DNA of 64,000 bases from Crocinitomicaceae bacterium. GTDB lineage: Bacteria > Bacteroidota > Bacteroidia > Flavobacteriales_D > Crocinitomicaceae. How positions within the stretch are numbered: the first letter of the stretch is position 1; each line of letters opens with the position of its first letter. Positions 42,567 to 52,342 of this stretch are shown here, piece after piece. The notes under the pieces were generated by a model. That model searched no databases, was not told the DNA's origin, and saw nothing but the letters and a program-made list of their open reading frames with translations. The position numbers were made by a program, and so were the translations under genes. The stretch lies in assembly GCA_018402525.1 (NCBI GenBank), contig JAGYIR010000010.1, positions 372,001 to 436,000 on the forward strand, read 5' to 3'.

Positions 42567-44081
42567 TTAATTGGCATTCACCAAACTCTTCCCTGTCATT
42601 TCTTTCGGCTGTGCGATGTTCAATCGACTTAAAATCGTTGGTGCCACATCTGCCAAAATACCATCTGCCAAAACGAGATCTTTTTCGTCCGTCACCAAGA
42701 CCACAGGAACTGGATTTAACGAATGGGCAGTATTTGGAGAACCATCTGGATTAATTGCTACATCCGCATTTCCGTGATCGGCAATGACGATGAATTCATA
42801 GCCTTTTTGGAGTCCAGCGTTCACCACCGATTCGAGACAACTGTCTATGGTTTCCACCGCTTTCACAATCGCCGAATAAACACCCGTATGTCCAACCATA
42901 TCAGGATTGGCAAAATTCAAGCAAATAAAGTTGGGCGTGTTTTGTTCAATGTCGGAAATAATCGCATCACGGACTTCATACGCACTCATTTCTGGTTGTA
43001 AATCGTAGGTTGCGACTTTCGGTGAATTGATCAACAAACGTCGTTCTCCATCAAATACTTTTTCTCGACCTCCGCTAAAGAAAAAGGTGACGTGAGGGTA
43101 CTTTTCCGTTTCTGCAATACGGACTTGCGTTTTTCCATGGTTGGCAATGACTTCCCCTAAAGTGTGATTCAAATTCTCCTTTTCAAAAATCACGTCGATG
43201 TTGGTAAACGTTCTGTCGTAATTCGTCATAGTGAAGTACGAAAGATCCAATGGTTTCATGTCAAATTCAGAAAATTCTTTTTGTGTTAAAGCAATGGAAA
43301 TTTCGCGTGGACGGTCCGTTCGAAAATTGAAAGAGATGACTACATCACCATTCGCAATCGTTCCTTCTGGGGAAATAACTGCAGGCTCGACAAACTCGTC
43401 CGTGGTGTTTTTTGCGTAAGAACTTTTTAGCGCTTCACTTGCTGAAGAAAATCGCTCACCGATTCCTTTCACCATGACATCGTATGCTTTTCGCACCCGT
43501 TCCCAGCGGTTGTCACGATCCATCGCAAAATAGCGACCGACAACCGAAGCAATTTTCACAGGTGTTCCATTAATTTTTTCTTCCAGTTGCTGAATGAAGT
43601 GCAAACCACTTTTCGGATCACAATCGCGTCCATCAGTAAATGCATGGATGAAAACGTTGTTCAATTGGTAAGTCTTTGCCATATCAATCAATGCGTGCAA
43701 ATGTTCTTGTGAACTGTGCACGCCGCCGTTGGAGACCAATCCCATAAAATGCAACTTGACGTTTTTATCTTTTGCCGTTTGAAATGCCTTTTTTAAGGTT
43801 GGATTTTCAAAAAATGCTCCTTCACGAATGGATTTGTTGATGCGTGTTAATTCTTGGTAAACGATTCTTCCAGCTCCAATGTTTAAGTGACCGACTTCTG
43901 AATTTCCCATCTGTCCTTCAGGTAAACCAACATCCTCTCCACTTGTTCCCAACTTTGCATTTGGGTAGTTGAGCAAAAGACTATCCATAAAGGGTGTATG
44001 AGCATTAAAAATGGCATCTGACTTGGATTTATCTCCAATTCCCCAACCGTCCAAAATGATTAATCCTACGTTAGTTGCCAT
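42567..44081 (-). CDS. gpmI: 2,3-bisphosphoglycerate-independent phosphoglycerate mutase
   Basis: A 504-residue cofactor-independent mutase of the alkaline-phosphatase superfamily. It interconverts 3- and 2-phosphoglycerate in glycolysis and gluconeogenesis. The metal-binding L-D-G-W-G at residues 10-14, the phosphorylated serine in Q-M-G-N-S-E-V-G-H (Ser61), and the late D-H-G-N-A-D metal motif are all present. Normal length. Its ATG overlaps the stop of the upstream histidine kinase gene by 11 bases, so the two are translationally linked. Pyruvate kinase, another glycolytic enzyme, is encoded elsewhere in the window. Confidence 0.98.
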   Translation of the reverse strand: MATNVGLIILDGWGIGDKSKSDAIFNAHTPFMDSLLLNYPNAKLGTSGEDVGLPEGQMGNSEVGHLNIGAGRIVYQELTRINKSIREGAFFENPTLKKAFQTAKDKNVKLHFMGLVSNGGVHSSQEHLHALIDMAKTYQLNNVFIHAFTDGRDCDPKSGLHFIQQLEEKINGTPVKIASVVGRYFAMDRDNRWERVRKAYDVMVKGIGERFSSASEALKSSYAKNTTDEFVEPAVISPEGTIANGDVVISFNFRTDRPREISIALTQKEFSEFDMKPLDLSYFTMTNYDRTFTNIDVIFEKENLNHTLGEVIANHGKTQVRIAETEKYPHVTFFFSGGREKVFDGERRLLINSPKVATYDLQPEMSAYEVRDAIISDIEQNTPNFICLNFANPDMVGHTGVYSAIVKAVETIDSCLESVVNAGLQKGYEFIVIADHGNADVAINPDGSPNTAHSLNPVPVVLVTDEKDLVLADGILADVAPTILSRLNIAQPKEMTGKSLVNAN

Positions 44082-44973
44082 CGCTCATTGTTATTTTAAA
44101 ATTTGCTCCGTTTGGCACGTTGTCTTCACAGGTAATTGTCCCGCCGTGCATGCGCACTAATTCGGACACAATGAACAAACCGAGTCCAGTCCCTTTTTGG
44201 GTTCTGACTTCCTCATTTCCGATGCGAAAGAACTTCTTAAAAACATCATTTTTGAAATCCTTTGAAACTCCCGGACCGAGGTCTTTTACGCCGAATAGAA
44301 TTTCGGAATCACTTTTTTTGCTCCAAATCGTTATGGGTTGATCCTTGCCTGCGTATTTCAATGCGTTTTCAATCAGATTGCTGAAAATCGTTTCCAGCAT
44401 AAATCGATCGGCTGAAATTTTAATGGTAGTATCGCTGTCTAATTCGAGGATTTCAGCGTCGAGCAGTGAATTGTACTTTTGTTGAATGGAAGACATGAAA
44501 TCATTCAAGTCAATTGTCTCTTTTTCCAAAGTTAAACGGTTGTTCTCTAATCGTGAAGCGTTCAGGATATTGTCAATCATACGTTCCAAACGCACATTTT
44601 CATCGATTGATTTTTTGAGCAGGTCGCTGATTTGGTCTTTGGATAAATCACGCTTAAGAACAGTCTGCAAATAAAGCTTATTGGCAGCAAGAGGTGTTTT
44701 TAACTCGTGCGTAACCGACAGCAGGAAATTATTTTGACGCTCTGAGAGTTTCAATTCTTTTCGAATGGATCTTCGAATTTGCCAGATTCCGATGAGCAAT
44801 AAAAGGAGAAAAACTGCTCCCTCGCCGATGATCATCGTAACACGTTTCGATACTTGCGCCGATTCTTGACTGACTTCTTCCGTTAATTCGATGAGGTGAT
44901 ATCCCCACCAAACGAATTGAACAACCACGTAGACGCTCAGTATGTAAAATATGATTGCCGTACGTCTATTCAT
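44071..44973 (-). CDS. Sensor histidine kinase
   Basis: A 300-residue histidine kinase with two transmembrane helices (~7-28 and ~48-66) around a short periplasmic loop of about 20 residues, so there is no classical extracellular sensor domain. The HisKA H-box has His89 in S-V-T-H-E-L-K-T-P. The HATPase has the N-box F-S-N-L-I-E-N-A-L-K-Y, G-P-G-V, and G-T-G-L-G-L-F-I-V. It autophosphorylates and passes phosphate to a response regulator, but no regulator gene is in the window. It overlaps gpmI by 11 bases and lies 9 bases after the purF stop. Signal unknown. Confidence 0.93.
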   Translation of the reverse strand: MNRRTAIIFYILSVYVVVQFVWWGYHLIELTEEVSQESAQVSKRVTMIIGEGAVFLLLLLIGIWQIRRSIRKELKLSERQNNFLLSVTHELKTPLAANKLYLQTVLKRDLSKDQISDLLKKSIDENVRLERMIDNILNASRLENNRLTLEKETIDLNDFMSSIQQKYNSLLDAEILELDSDTTIKISADRFMLETIFSNLIENALKYAGKDQPITIWSKKSDSEILFGVKDLGPGVSKDFKNDVFKKFFRIGNEEVRTQKGTGLGLFIVSELVRMHGGTITCEDNVPNGANFKITMSDGN

Positions 44974-44982
44974 AGTTCGATT

Positions 44983-46884
44983 TTAATAGGCGCGTTCATT
45001 TTTCCCCTCCATCCAATTCATGAACGCTTTGTTGACGACCTTGTTTCCTCCGGGTGTCGGATAGTTACCAGTGAAATACCAATCTCCTTTGTTATTTGGA
45101 CAAGCTAAATGCAAGTTTTCTACCGTTTGGTAAATAATTTCTACTTCAGCATTAATGGTTTCCGGGCGCAACAATTCACTGATTTTTGCGGAAACTTCTT
45201 CGTCCGTAAACGGTGCGTAAATTTCTTGTACGTAATTTTTTATTTGCTCTTTTGGGAGTTTTTCTTGCTCCTTGCATTTCATGTACACTTCGTCAATGAT
45301 GTTGCTCATTTTTCGTTCGTTGAGCAAAGAAATAGCAGCTTCAAAGGCAATAAAGTCGCCCATTTTTGCCATGTCAATTCCGTAACAATCCGGGTAGCGA
45401 ATTTGCGGTGCTGATGAAACAACAATTATTTTTTTTGGCTCTAGACGATCTAAAATACGCAAAATTGACTGTTTCAACGTTGTTCCGCGCACGATACTGT
45501 CATCGATAATTACCAAATTATCCTTGCCTTTTACAACGCTTCCATACGTAATGTCATAGACGTGTGCTACGAGGTCGTCGCGTGAATCATCTTGTGTGAT
45601 GAAGGTGCGAAGTTTGGCGTCTTTTATGGCTATTTTTTCAATACGAGCGCGTTTCAGCAGAATTTCGCGGATATCTTCCTGCTTTGGATTCGACCCCAAC
45701 GCAGTAATTTTTTCAATCTTTTCCTCGTTCAAATGGTCTTCCAATCCTTTGATCATCCCATAGAAGGAAACTTCCGCAGTATTTGGAATAAAAGAGAACA
45801 CTGAGTTATCCAAATCGTTGTCGATCGAACGCATAATTTGCGGAACAATGTTCTTTCCTAATTGCTTGCGCTCTTTGTAAATATCTTGATCACTTCCTCG
45901 AGAGAAATAGATGCGTTCAAAAGAACATTTCAATTCTTCACGCGGTGTGTTGATCATTTTCTCGGAGATGCCACCATTCTTTTTCATGATGAGCGCATGT
46001 CCCGGTTTTAATTCCTGGATATCTTCGGTTCTTAAATTGAATGCTGTCTGAATCACAGGTCGCTCTGACGCTACGACACATACTTCGTCATCCTCGTACC
46101 AAAATGCAGGGCGAATTCCTGAAGGATCGCGCAATACAAAAGCATCGCCATGTCCCAATAAACCAGCCATGGCATACCCTCCATCCCAATCTTCAGATGC
46201 ACGCTTCAAGATGCGTTCGATATCTATGCGCTCAGCAATTTTGGCATAAATCTCGGCATTTGAGTAGCCCTGAGGTTTCAATTCGTTGTAAATCTCTTCG
46301 TTTTCACAGTCCAGAAAGTGACCGATTTTTTCAAGTACCGTTACCGTGTCCGATTTTTCCTTGGGGTGCTGACCGACGTCTAGTAATACCTCAAATAGTT
46401 CATCGACATTTGTCAAGTTGAAGTTACCAGCCACGACTAGATTTCGTGTAATCCAGTTATTCTGACGCAAGAAAGGGTGGCAGCTTTCGATGGAATTTTT
46501 ACCAAAAGTACCATAGCGCAAATGCCCCAAAAACAATTCGCCAGTAAATCCTGCGTTCTTTTTAAGGTAATCAACATCTTTTAAGCGCTCAGGATTTTCC
46601 TCTTCGATCAACGCAAACTTCTTATTGACATAGTCAAAAATATCTTGAATGGGTTTACTGTCGATGGAGCGATACCTAGAAATGTAACGTTCACCTGGCG
46701 ACATATCAAACTTGATGTTAGCAATCCCAGCACCGTCTTGACCGCGATTGTGTTGCTTTTCCATGAGCAAATGCAATTTATTCAACCCGTAAAAAGCTGT
46801 TCCGTATTTATCAAGATAGTACTGAAGGGGTTGTTTTAATCTTAGAAGCGCGATTCCACACTCATGTTTTATTGGGTCACTCAT
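44983..46884 (-). CDS. purF: Amidophosphoribosyltransferase (long Bacteroidota form)
   Basis: A 633-residue PurF-type enzyme, longer than the ~500-residue E. coli enzyme. It makes 5-phosphoribosylamine from PRPP and glutamine, starting purine synthesis. The N-terminal nucleophile is Cys9 in K-H-E-C-G-I-A-L, exposed after propeptide removal; the class II amidotransferase domain is followed by the phosphoribosyltransferase domain with V-I-I-D-D-S-I-V-R-G-T-T, the PRPP motif. I start at ATG 46884, because the longer reading (46911) runs into the -7 element and adds non-conserved residues. The following gene is a histidine kinase. Confidence 0.93.
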   Translation of the reverse strand: MSDPIKHECGIALLRLKQPLQYYLDKYGTAFYGLNKLHLLMEKQHNRGQDGAGIANIKFDMSPGERYISRYRSIDSKPIQDIFDYVNKKFALIEEENPERLKDVDYLKKNAGFTGELFLGHLRYGTFGKNSIESCHPFLRQNNWITRNLVVAGNFNLTNVDELFEVLLDVGQHPKEKSDTVTVLEKIGHFLDCENEEIYNELKPQGYSNAEIYAKIAERIDIERILKRASEDWDGGYAMAGLLGHGDAFVLRDPSGIRPAFWYEDDEVCVVASERPVIQTAFNLRTEDIQELKPGHALIMKKNGGISEKMINTPREELKCSFERIYFSRGSDQDIYKERKQLGKNIVPQIMRSIDNDLDNSVFSFIPNTAEVSFYGMIKGLEDHLNEEKIEKITALGSNPKQEDIREILLKRARIEKIAIKDAKLRTFITQDDSRDDLVAHVYDITYGSVVKGKDNLVIIDDSIVRGTTLKQSILRILDRLEPKKIIVVSSAPQIRYPDCYGIDMAKMGDFIAFEAAISLLNERKMSNIIDEVYMKCKEQEKLPKEQIKNYVQEIYAPFTDEEVSAKISELLRPETINAEVEIIYQTVENLHLACPNNKGDWYFTGNYPTPGGNKVVNKAFMNWMEGKNERAY

Positions 46885-46908
46885 GGTATGACGGTATATT
46901 ATTGAGTA

Positions 46909-46916
46909 CAAATTTA
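46909..46916 (-). promoter_or_regulatory. -7 promoter element of purF
   Basis: TAAATTTG on the minus strand, 24 bases before the chosen ATG, matches TAnnTTTG. A TTG about 24 bases further upstream is a possible -33 element. Its position supports the start at 46884. Confidence 0.6.
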
Positions 46917-47086
46917 CACATAAAAATAAACCTAGGAAGCCAATTTTTGCCTTAGTTTTTAGTTCGTGGAAAAGGCAACTTTTTTGAAACTAAAACGATT
47001 AACTATCAGAACAATGTGTGAAAAGCAATAATCATTGATTCAGATGATTATTATTCTGCACGAAATGTTGTAACTTTCAGGCAATT

Positions 47087-50000
47087 ATGTTGAAACCGTA
47101 TTTGGCTTTATTCTACTTTATGCTCTTGTTTTTTAATGGACAAGGTCAACAGGTATGGATGCATCCGAATGCAGGTCAATGGGACAATAGGATTGAATAC
47201 AAAATTGACATTGTTCTAGGCGAAATGTTTATTGAGCGGGATGGGGTGACCTACTTCATGAGCGATATATCAGAAAAATCTCACCAACACGATCATGGTG
47301 AGGGCGATCACCACCATGCCGAAGATGATTTAATTCATTACCATGCGATCCAGTCGAAGTACATCGGAATGAATGAGCAGGTACAGACAATTCCAAGTAA
47401 TCCTTCGGAGTTTTACCGAAACTACATTCTTGGAAATGATTCAAGCCAATGGAAATCGAACCTTAAAAGTGTATCGCATATTAAAAAACAGGGGATTTAC
47501 GATGGTATTGACTTAATTTATGCAGCCACTGAGGATGAATTGAATTACTCATTCGAAATCGCTCCATTTGCAGATGTGTCAAAGTTGAAAAGAGAGTTTC
47601 TTGGTCATGAAAAATTGGATATCGATGAAGACGGGAACTTAATTGTATCCCACCGTTTCGGAGAAATCAAAGAATCCAGACCTATCGCTTGGAACGTCGT
47701 AGGAGAGAAAAGGGTGGATGTCCCAGTAGAGTTTAAAATTGAGGATAACATAGTTTCTTTTTATTTTCCGGAGGACTATTCGAAAGATTATGAATTGGTC
47801 ATTGACCCAAGCATTACGTTTTCCACGTTTACTGGGTCAACTTCTGACAATTGGGGATTATCTGCAACGCCAGATGTGTCTGGTAACTTGATTGGTGGCG
47901 GTGTATCTTTTGCTCCTGGTTATCCGATTGTCCCTGGTGCATATGACGCTACTTTTAATGGCGGTACTGTTGATTTGGCCATTACAAAATTCAATGCCGA
48001 TGGAACGAATTTAATGTATTCAACTTACATCGGAGGTGTAGGATCGGAAACTCCTAACAGTATGATTTGTGCTCCAAATGGAGAACTGTTCATTTTTGGG
48101 GTTACGTCATCGGTAAATTTCCCTATGGCTGGAACACCCTATGATCCAGTTTTTTCGGGAGGACCAAATGTTTCGACAAGTGTAAATGCGTTAGGCTTTC
48201 AAGATGGTTCTGATTTATTCATAGCTCGATTGAGTGCGGATGGAACTGCTTTGTTGGCTTCGACATTTATCGGTGGTTCCTCAACGGATGGACTTAACAT
48301 TAGTAATCTACAATACAATTATGGGGATCAATTTCGCGGAGAAATTATTTTAGACGACGCTGGAGATGTCTATGTTGCTTCATCGACGCAATCCAATGAT
48401 TTTCCAGTCGTTTTGGGAGCCCAAGGCGCAATTGGGGGAGGGCAGGATGCTGTCGCGTTCAAGATGCCACCCACGTTGAATACGTTGTATTGGTCGACTT
48501 ACCTCGGTGGAAATGGAACCGAAACAGGAAATTCTATTCAAATCAGTAGTGCAGGAAATGCTTATATTGTGGGTGGTACTACTTCCGCAAATTTAAACTT
48601 GCCTGTTGGAGAAGATTTAACTTTCAATGGGGGTCTTTCAGATGGTTTTGTAATTCAATTGAACGGGACAAATGGTTCGATGATTTCTGGAAGCTACATG
48701 GGATTTAATGAGTACGATCAAGCGTATTGTGTGCAACTCGACATTGATGACAATGTGTACGTCCTTGGGCAATCGGAGAGCAACTGGCCAATTACGCCTG
48801 GACATTATGGTGTGGCAAATTCAGGGCAATACATTCGTAAATACAACTCCAACTTAACTACAATAGAGTGGACGACCATGGTAGGAGCAGGTAGCGGACA
48901 CGTTGAGATTTCGCCGACTGCATTTTTAGTGTCAGATTGTTACGACATTTATTATTCTGGATGGGGCGGACAACTTAATGTGAGTGCTGGTAACGCTACG
49001 TTTTCATCTTCGAATGGATTTCCGGTCACACCAGATGCTTATCAGTCAGCAACGACAGGTAACAACTTTTATATTTCTGTTCTAGGGGCAGACGCTATGA
49101 GTTTGAAGTATGGAACGTTTATGGGGGGTACCACAGGCCCCTACAATCACGTGGATGGCGGAACGAGTCGCTTCGATAAGGCAGGAAGGATTTATCATGC
49201 TGTCTGTGCGGCTTGCGGTGGAAATGCAAATGGATTTACGTCGACTCCAGGGGTGTGGTCGACTACGAACAATAGTTCAAATTGTAATCTAGCGGCATTT
49301 AAATTTGAATTGAGTACGATTGATGCTGTGGTTACCGAACCTACGGCAACGGTATGTATTCCTGATCCAGTTATTTTCGACAACAATAGCGCCAATGGAA
49401 ATGATTTCTTCTGGAATTTTGGCGACGGAAATACTTCCACGGATGTAAACCCCACGCATTTATATAGTAACCCCGGTGTTTATAATATTACGCTTGTCGT
49501 TTCAGACACGAATGGTTGTTTTACACCTGATTCAGTCCAGTTTCAAGTGACGATTGGTGATTTTGAAGGTGGTGTTATTCAACCTACAGCTCCTATTTGT
49601 CCTGGTGAAAATTTTCAGTTCGAAGCGTACGGAGGATCAGTGTATGCGTGGTCGCCAGGCCAGTTTTTGGACGATTCTACAAGTGCTACACCAATAGCAA
49701 CAGTAAATGTTACCACAGATTTTATGATTATTATATCAGATACTTGCGGTATTGACACCGTCTATGTCACGCTTCCCGTATTTTTGGGAGCAAGCAATAT
49801 TTCGAGTGACACCAGCATTTGTATTGGTAACTCGGTAACGTTAAACGCTGAAGGAGGGGTTTCGTATCAATGGTCACCTCCCACCTACTTGGACGACCCA
49901 AGTTCTCCTACCCCAGTTTCTACACCGGATGTTACAACTGTATACAACGTGGAAATTGTCACTTCTAATGGCTGTGAACTAAACGAGGAGGTTGTAATTA

Positions 50001-50968
50001 CCGTGTATTACGATCCACCAGTTCCTGTCCTTGAAGACACCTTATATATGTGTTCTGGAAGCTCAATTGAAATAGAGGCGAGTGGGGCCGACACTTATTT
50101 TTGGTATCCAAATAACTTCATTTCCCAAAACACGGGACCGTTAATCACTGCTAGTCCACCAACAAGTCAATGGTATTATTGCGATTTTGAAAACCCATGT
50201 GGCGTTGAAGTAGATAGTGTTTTTATTGAAGTGATATTTCCAGATGTTACTGCAGGAAATGACACTGTTATTTGTCCAGGTGAATCAGCAATTCTATGGG
50301 CGGCAGGCGGCGTTGAGTACCAATGGCATCCCCACCATTACGTTTCGCATTTAAGTTTTGACACTGTCGCAGTCACTCCAACTGGTCCTACGATCTACAC
50401 CGTTATTGGTACGGATGAGTTTGGGTGTACTGATTCAGATTCTGTAGTCGTTGATTTTTATCCACTCCCAAGTGTAGTCGCCAATCCAGATGTATATGCG
50501 TTTTATGGAGATGAGGTTCAATTGTCAGCGTCTTCGAATCCTTCCGGAACGATGGTCTGGTCACCCACCGATTTCTTGACATGTGAATATTGCAGTAACC
50601 CAGTGGCAACTCCAAATCAAACATTGACGTACACAGTAACAGTGACGGACCTTAACGGCTGTCAATCTAGCGATGATGTAACGATTCATTACGACCCGAT
50701 CATCTATGTTCCGAATACTTTTACTCCCGATGAAGATGAGTTTAACCAATCGTTTTTAGCAGTTGGCGGAAACATTGAATCTTTCCAGATGCTCATCTTT
50801 GATCGTTGGGGCGAGCTTATTTTTGAATCGCATGACATGCAATTTGGTTGGGATGGAACGTATAACGGTCAAAAGTGCCAAGACGGTACTTATGTTTGGA
50901 AAATCCTTATAGCCGATTTAGAAGGTAAGAATAAGGAGTATGTAGGACACGTAAATTTAATTCGTTAA
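47087..50968 (+). CDS. SBBP/PKD-repeat surface protein with T9SS type B (CHU_C) domain
   Basis: A 1293-residue secreted protein. Signal peptide (1-21); an N-terminal DUF7948-like domain (~22-240) starting V-W-M-H-P-N-A-G-Q-W-D, with a His-rich loop (66-86); beta-propeller SBBP repeats (~245-760) of the form Y-(S/L)-T-(Y/F)-(I/L)-G-G; a PKD domain (~770-840) with F-F-W-N-F-G-D-G-N-T-S-T; Ig-like repeats with V-x-Y-Q-W-x-P (~850-1200); and a gliding-motility C-terminal domain with V-P-N-T-F-T-P-D-E-D-E-F-N, ending N-L-I-R. The last domain is the type B T9SS signal, as in the 1823-residue protein. Probably surface-bound adhesin or enzyme scaffold. It converges directly on the HAAO gene. Confidence 0.9.
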   Translation: MLKPYLALFYFMLLFFNGQGQQVWMHPNAGQWDNRIEYKIDIVLGEMFIERDGVTYFMSDISEKSHQHDHGEGDHHHAEDDLIHYHAIQSKYIGMNEQVQTIPSNPSEFYRNYILGNDSSQWKSNLKSVSHIKKQGIYDGIDLIYAATEDELNYSFEIAPFADVSKLKREFLGHEKLDIDEDGNLIVSHRFGEIKESRPIAWNVVGEKRVDVPVEFKIEDNIVSFYFPEDYSKDYELVIDPSITFSTFTGSTSDNWGLSATPDVSGNLIGGGVSFAPGYPIVPGAYDATFNGGTVDLAITKFNADGTNLMYSTYIGGVGSETPNSMICAPNGELFIFGVTSSVNFPMAGTPYDPVFSGGPNVSTSVNALGFQDGSDLFIARLSADGTALLASTFIGGSSTDGLNISNLQYNYGDQFRGEIILDDAGDVYVASSTQSNDFPVVLGAQGAIGGGQDAVAFKMPPTLNTLYWSTYLGGNGTETGNSIQISSAGNAYIVGGTTSANLNLPVGEDLTFNGGLSDGFVIQLNGTNGSMISGSYMGFNEYDQAYCVQLDIDDNVYVLGQSESNWPITPGHYGVANSGQYIRKYNSNLTTIEWTTMVGAGSGHVEISPTAFLVSDCYDIYYSGWGGQLNVSAGNATFSSSNGFPVTPDAYQSATTGNNFYISVLGADAMSLKYGTFMGGTTGPYNHVDGGTSRFDKAGRIYHAVCAACGGNANGFTSTPGVWSTTNNSSNCNLAAFKFELSTIDAVVTEPTATVCIPDPVIFDNNSANGNDFFWNFGDGNTSTDVNPTHLYSNPGVYNITLVVSDTNGCFTPDSVQFQVTIGDFEGGVIQPTAPICPGENFQFEAYGGSVYAWSPGQFLDDSTSATPIATVNVTTDFMIIISDTCGIDTVYVTLPVFLGASNISSDTSICIGNSVTLNAEGGVSYQWSPPTYLDDPSSPTPVSTPDVTTVYNVEIVTSNGCELNEEVVITVYYDPPVPVLEDTLYMCSGSSIEIEASGADTYFWYPNNFISQNTGPLITASPPTSQWYYCDFENPCGVEVDSVFIEVIFPDVTAGNDTVICPGESAILWAAGGVEYQWHPHHYVSHLSFDTVAVTPTGPTIYTVIGTDEFGCTDSDSVVVDFYPLPSVVANPDVYAFYGDEVQLSASSNPSGTMVWSPTDFLTCEYCSNPVATPNQTLTYTVTVTDLNGCQSSDDVTIHYDPIIYVPNTFTPDEDEFNQSFLAVGGNIESFQMLIFDRWGELIFESHDMQFGWDGTYNGQKCQDGTYVWKILIADLEGKNKEYVGHVNLIR

Positions 50969-51493
50969 TCACACGAAGCGACTGTCTACTTCCATTACAT
51001 GACCGCAGTTATCACATGTACGTAAATCTTCTGAAGCATAAAACTCTCTAAAGCGAGAAATAAAATCATATTCGATATCCTTCAATGGAAACTTAAATTC
51101 GTGTAATTGGTGATTGCATTCATCGCAAAACCACATCAAACCGTCTATTAAATCTGTCCCTTTGCGGACTTTTTCTATCACCAAACCAACCGTATTTGCA
51201 CCTCTAATTGGACTGTGAGGAATGTTACCAGGAAGCAAGAAAATATCTCCTTCTTTGATTACAATTTCTCGCGCTATACCGTTTTCTTGAATCTTCACTG
51301 TCGCATCACCTTCAATTTGATAGAACAGTTCTTCGCTTTCGTTGTAATGATAATCTTTACGTGCATTTGGACCACCGACAATCATCACTATAAAATCACC
51401 CGCTTCAACGTACAGGTTCTTATTTCCAACAGGTGGTTTCAATAAATCGCGGTTATCATCGATCCATTTTTGAAGATTGAAAGGTGCTAGCAT
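50969..51493 (-). CDS. nbaC: 3-hydroxyanthranilate 3,4-dioxygenase
   Basis: A 174-residue cupin dioxygenase, normal length. It cleaves 3-hydroxyanthranilate to the semialdehyde that leads to quinolinate, in tryptophan breakdown or NAD synthesis. The iron ligands are His49, Glu55 and His93 (in D-Y-H-Y-N-E-S-E-E and N-I-P-H-S-P), and Arg45 matches the substrate arginine. Two C-terminal C-x-x-C pairs (C-D-E-C, C-D-N-C) make the rubredoxin-like structural metal site of bacterial enzymes. No other kynurenine-pathway gene is in the window. It abuts the stop of the converging adhesin gene. Confidence 0.95.
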   Translation of the reverse strand: MLAPFNLQKWIDDNRDLLKPPVGNKNLYVEAGDFIVMIVGGPNARKDYHYNESEELFYQIEGDATVKIQENGIAREIVIKEGDIFLLPGNIPHSPIRGANTVGLVIEKVRKGTDLIDGLMWFCDECNHQLHEFKFPLKDIEYDFISRFREFYASEDLRTCDNCGHVMEVDSRFV

Positions 51494-51554
51494 ATAAATG
51501 ATTTTAGAGTAAAGTTAAAAAATAGCTAGAAATCCGAAAGTTAAATCTAAAAAA

Positions 51555-51584
51555 ATAGCCGTTTCAATTTCTTAAAACGGCTAT
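51555..51584 (-). terminator. Intrinsic terminator after the secreted 203-residue gene
   Basis: ATAGCCGTTT (51555-51564) and AAACGGCTAT (51575-51584) form a perfect 10-bp stem with a 10-nt loop. Read on the minus strand it is followed by a T-run (plus-strand A-run 51549-51555). Confidence 0.85.
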
Positions 51585-51601
51585 AAAAAGTAAAATGATA
51601 T

Positions 51602-52213
51602 TTATTTCAATTGCTTTGCAAGATATCCAGCAAGCATTTTTCCAGCTTTAGCATAGGACTCAGAAATTCGCGTAGATGTATCAAAATCCATCCCCATCGC
51701 TTGAGCTCCAGGAACTCCGTTTTGAACAAATTTCGCTAAGACATTATCACGATTAGCTGTTTCAACGAAAATGTACTCAACATTAATAGAAGCCGCTTTT
51801 TTTGTAACACCAATATTAAAACCAGGCTCTGTGAATGTCGTTTTAACGATGAGTGTGTATTCAGCGCCTTCCATTCCTCTCGCTCCAGAAATTCCTTTGG
51901 CTGCCATACCTTTATTGAACAGCTCTTCAAATTTTGGGTGATAAACACGGTCTCTTGAACCTACCCAGCTATCTCTCCATTTGTCTCCCGATCCAGCTTC
52001 CTTTTTGTTTCTTTCAGCAGCTTTTTCTTCTAGGTAAGATTCTTCAGTTTTGTATTTCCCAACCCCCATTTCTGAGTAATCATACTCAATATTGATGGCT
52101 TTTTGACCTTTTAAAAATGCAACTTTAGCGTCTCCACTTGTGTTTACAATTTTTTGTCCAAATGAGAAGGCAGCAACGCCTACAAATAGCATTAAAACAG
52201 ATAATTTTTTCAT
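51602..52213 (-). CDS. Secreted protein of unknown function (203 residues)
   Basis: A 203-residue protein with a signal peptide (1-19, ending S-F-G-Q). The mature part has a basic/acidic helical stretch (~70-100, including K-W-R-D-S-W) and then a Gly-rich beta region with E-Y-T-L-I-V-K-T. The C-terminal R-I-S-E-S-Y-A-K-A-G-K-M-L-A-G-Y-L motif is one I associate with unnamed Bacteroidota proteins, but I do not know a function. A strong terminator follows and a palindromic terminator separates it from tonB upstream, so it is its own transcription unit. Periplasmic or outer-membrane location is likely. Confidence 0.72.
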   Translation of the reverse strand: MKKLSVLMLFVGVAAFSFGQKIVNTSGDAKVAFLKGQKAINIEYDYSEMGVGKYKTEESYLEEKAAERNKKEAGSGDKWRDSWVGSRDRVYHPKFEELFNKGMAAKGISGARGMEGAEYTLIVKTTFTEPGFNIGVTKKAASINVEYIFVETANRDNVLAKFVQNGVPGAQAMGMDFDTSTRISESYAKAGKMLAGYLAKQLK

Positions 52214-52297
52214 TGTTTAGTAAATTTTGGTTTGTTAAATAGTGGTCTTTCCTTAAAACCGAACCGAAGATATTAAAATTTTGGTGAGTTAAAAAAT

Positions 52298-52322
52298 AAC
52301 GGTCGTAAATTTTACGACCGTT
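52298..52322 (-). terminator. Palindromic intrinsic terminator after tonB
   Basis: AACGGTCGTAAA and TTTACGACCGTT are exact reverse complements around a single T (52298-52309 and 52311-52322). On the minus strand the hairpin is followed by T-rich sequence (plus A-run 52291-52296). In practice the loop would open to several A/T bases. Confidence 0.85.
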
Positions 52323-52342
52323 TTGCTACCAAAGAGAACGTT

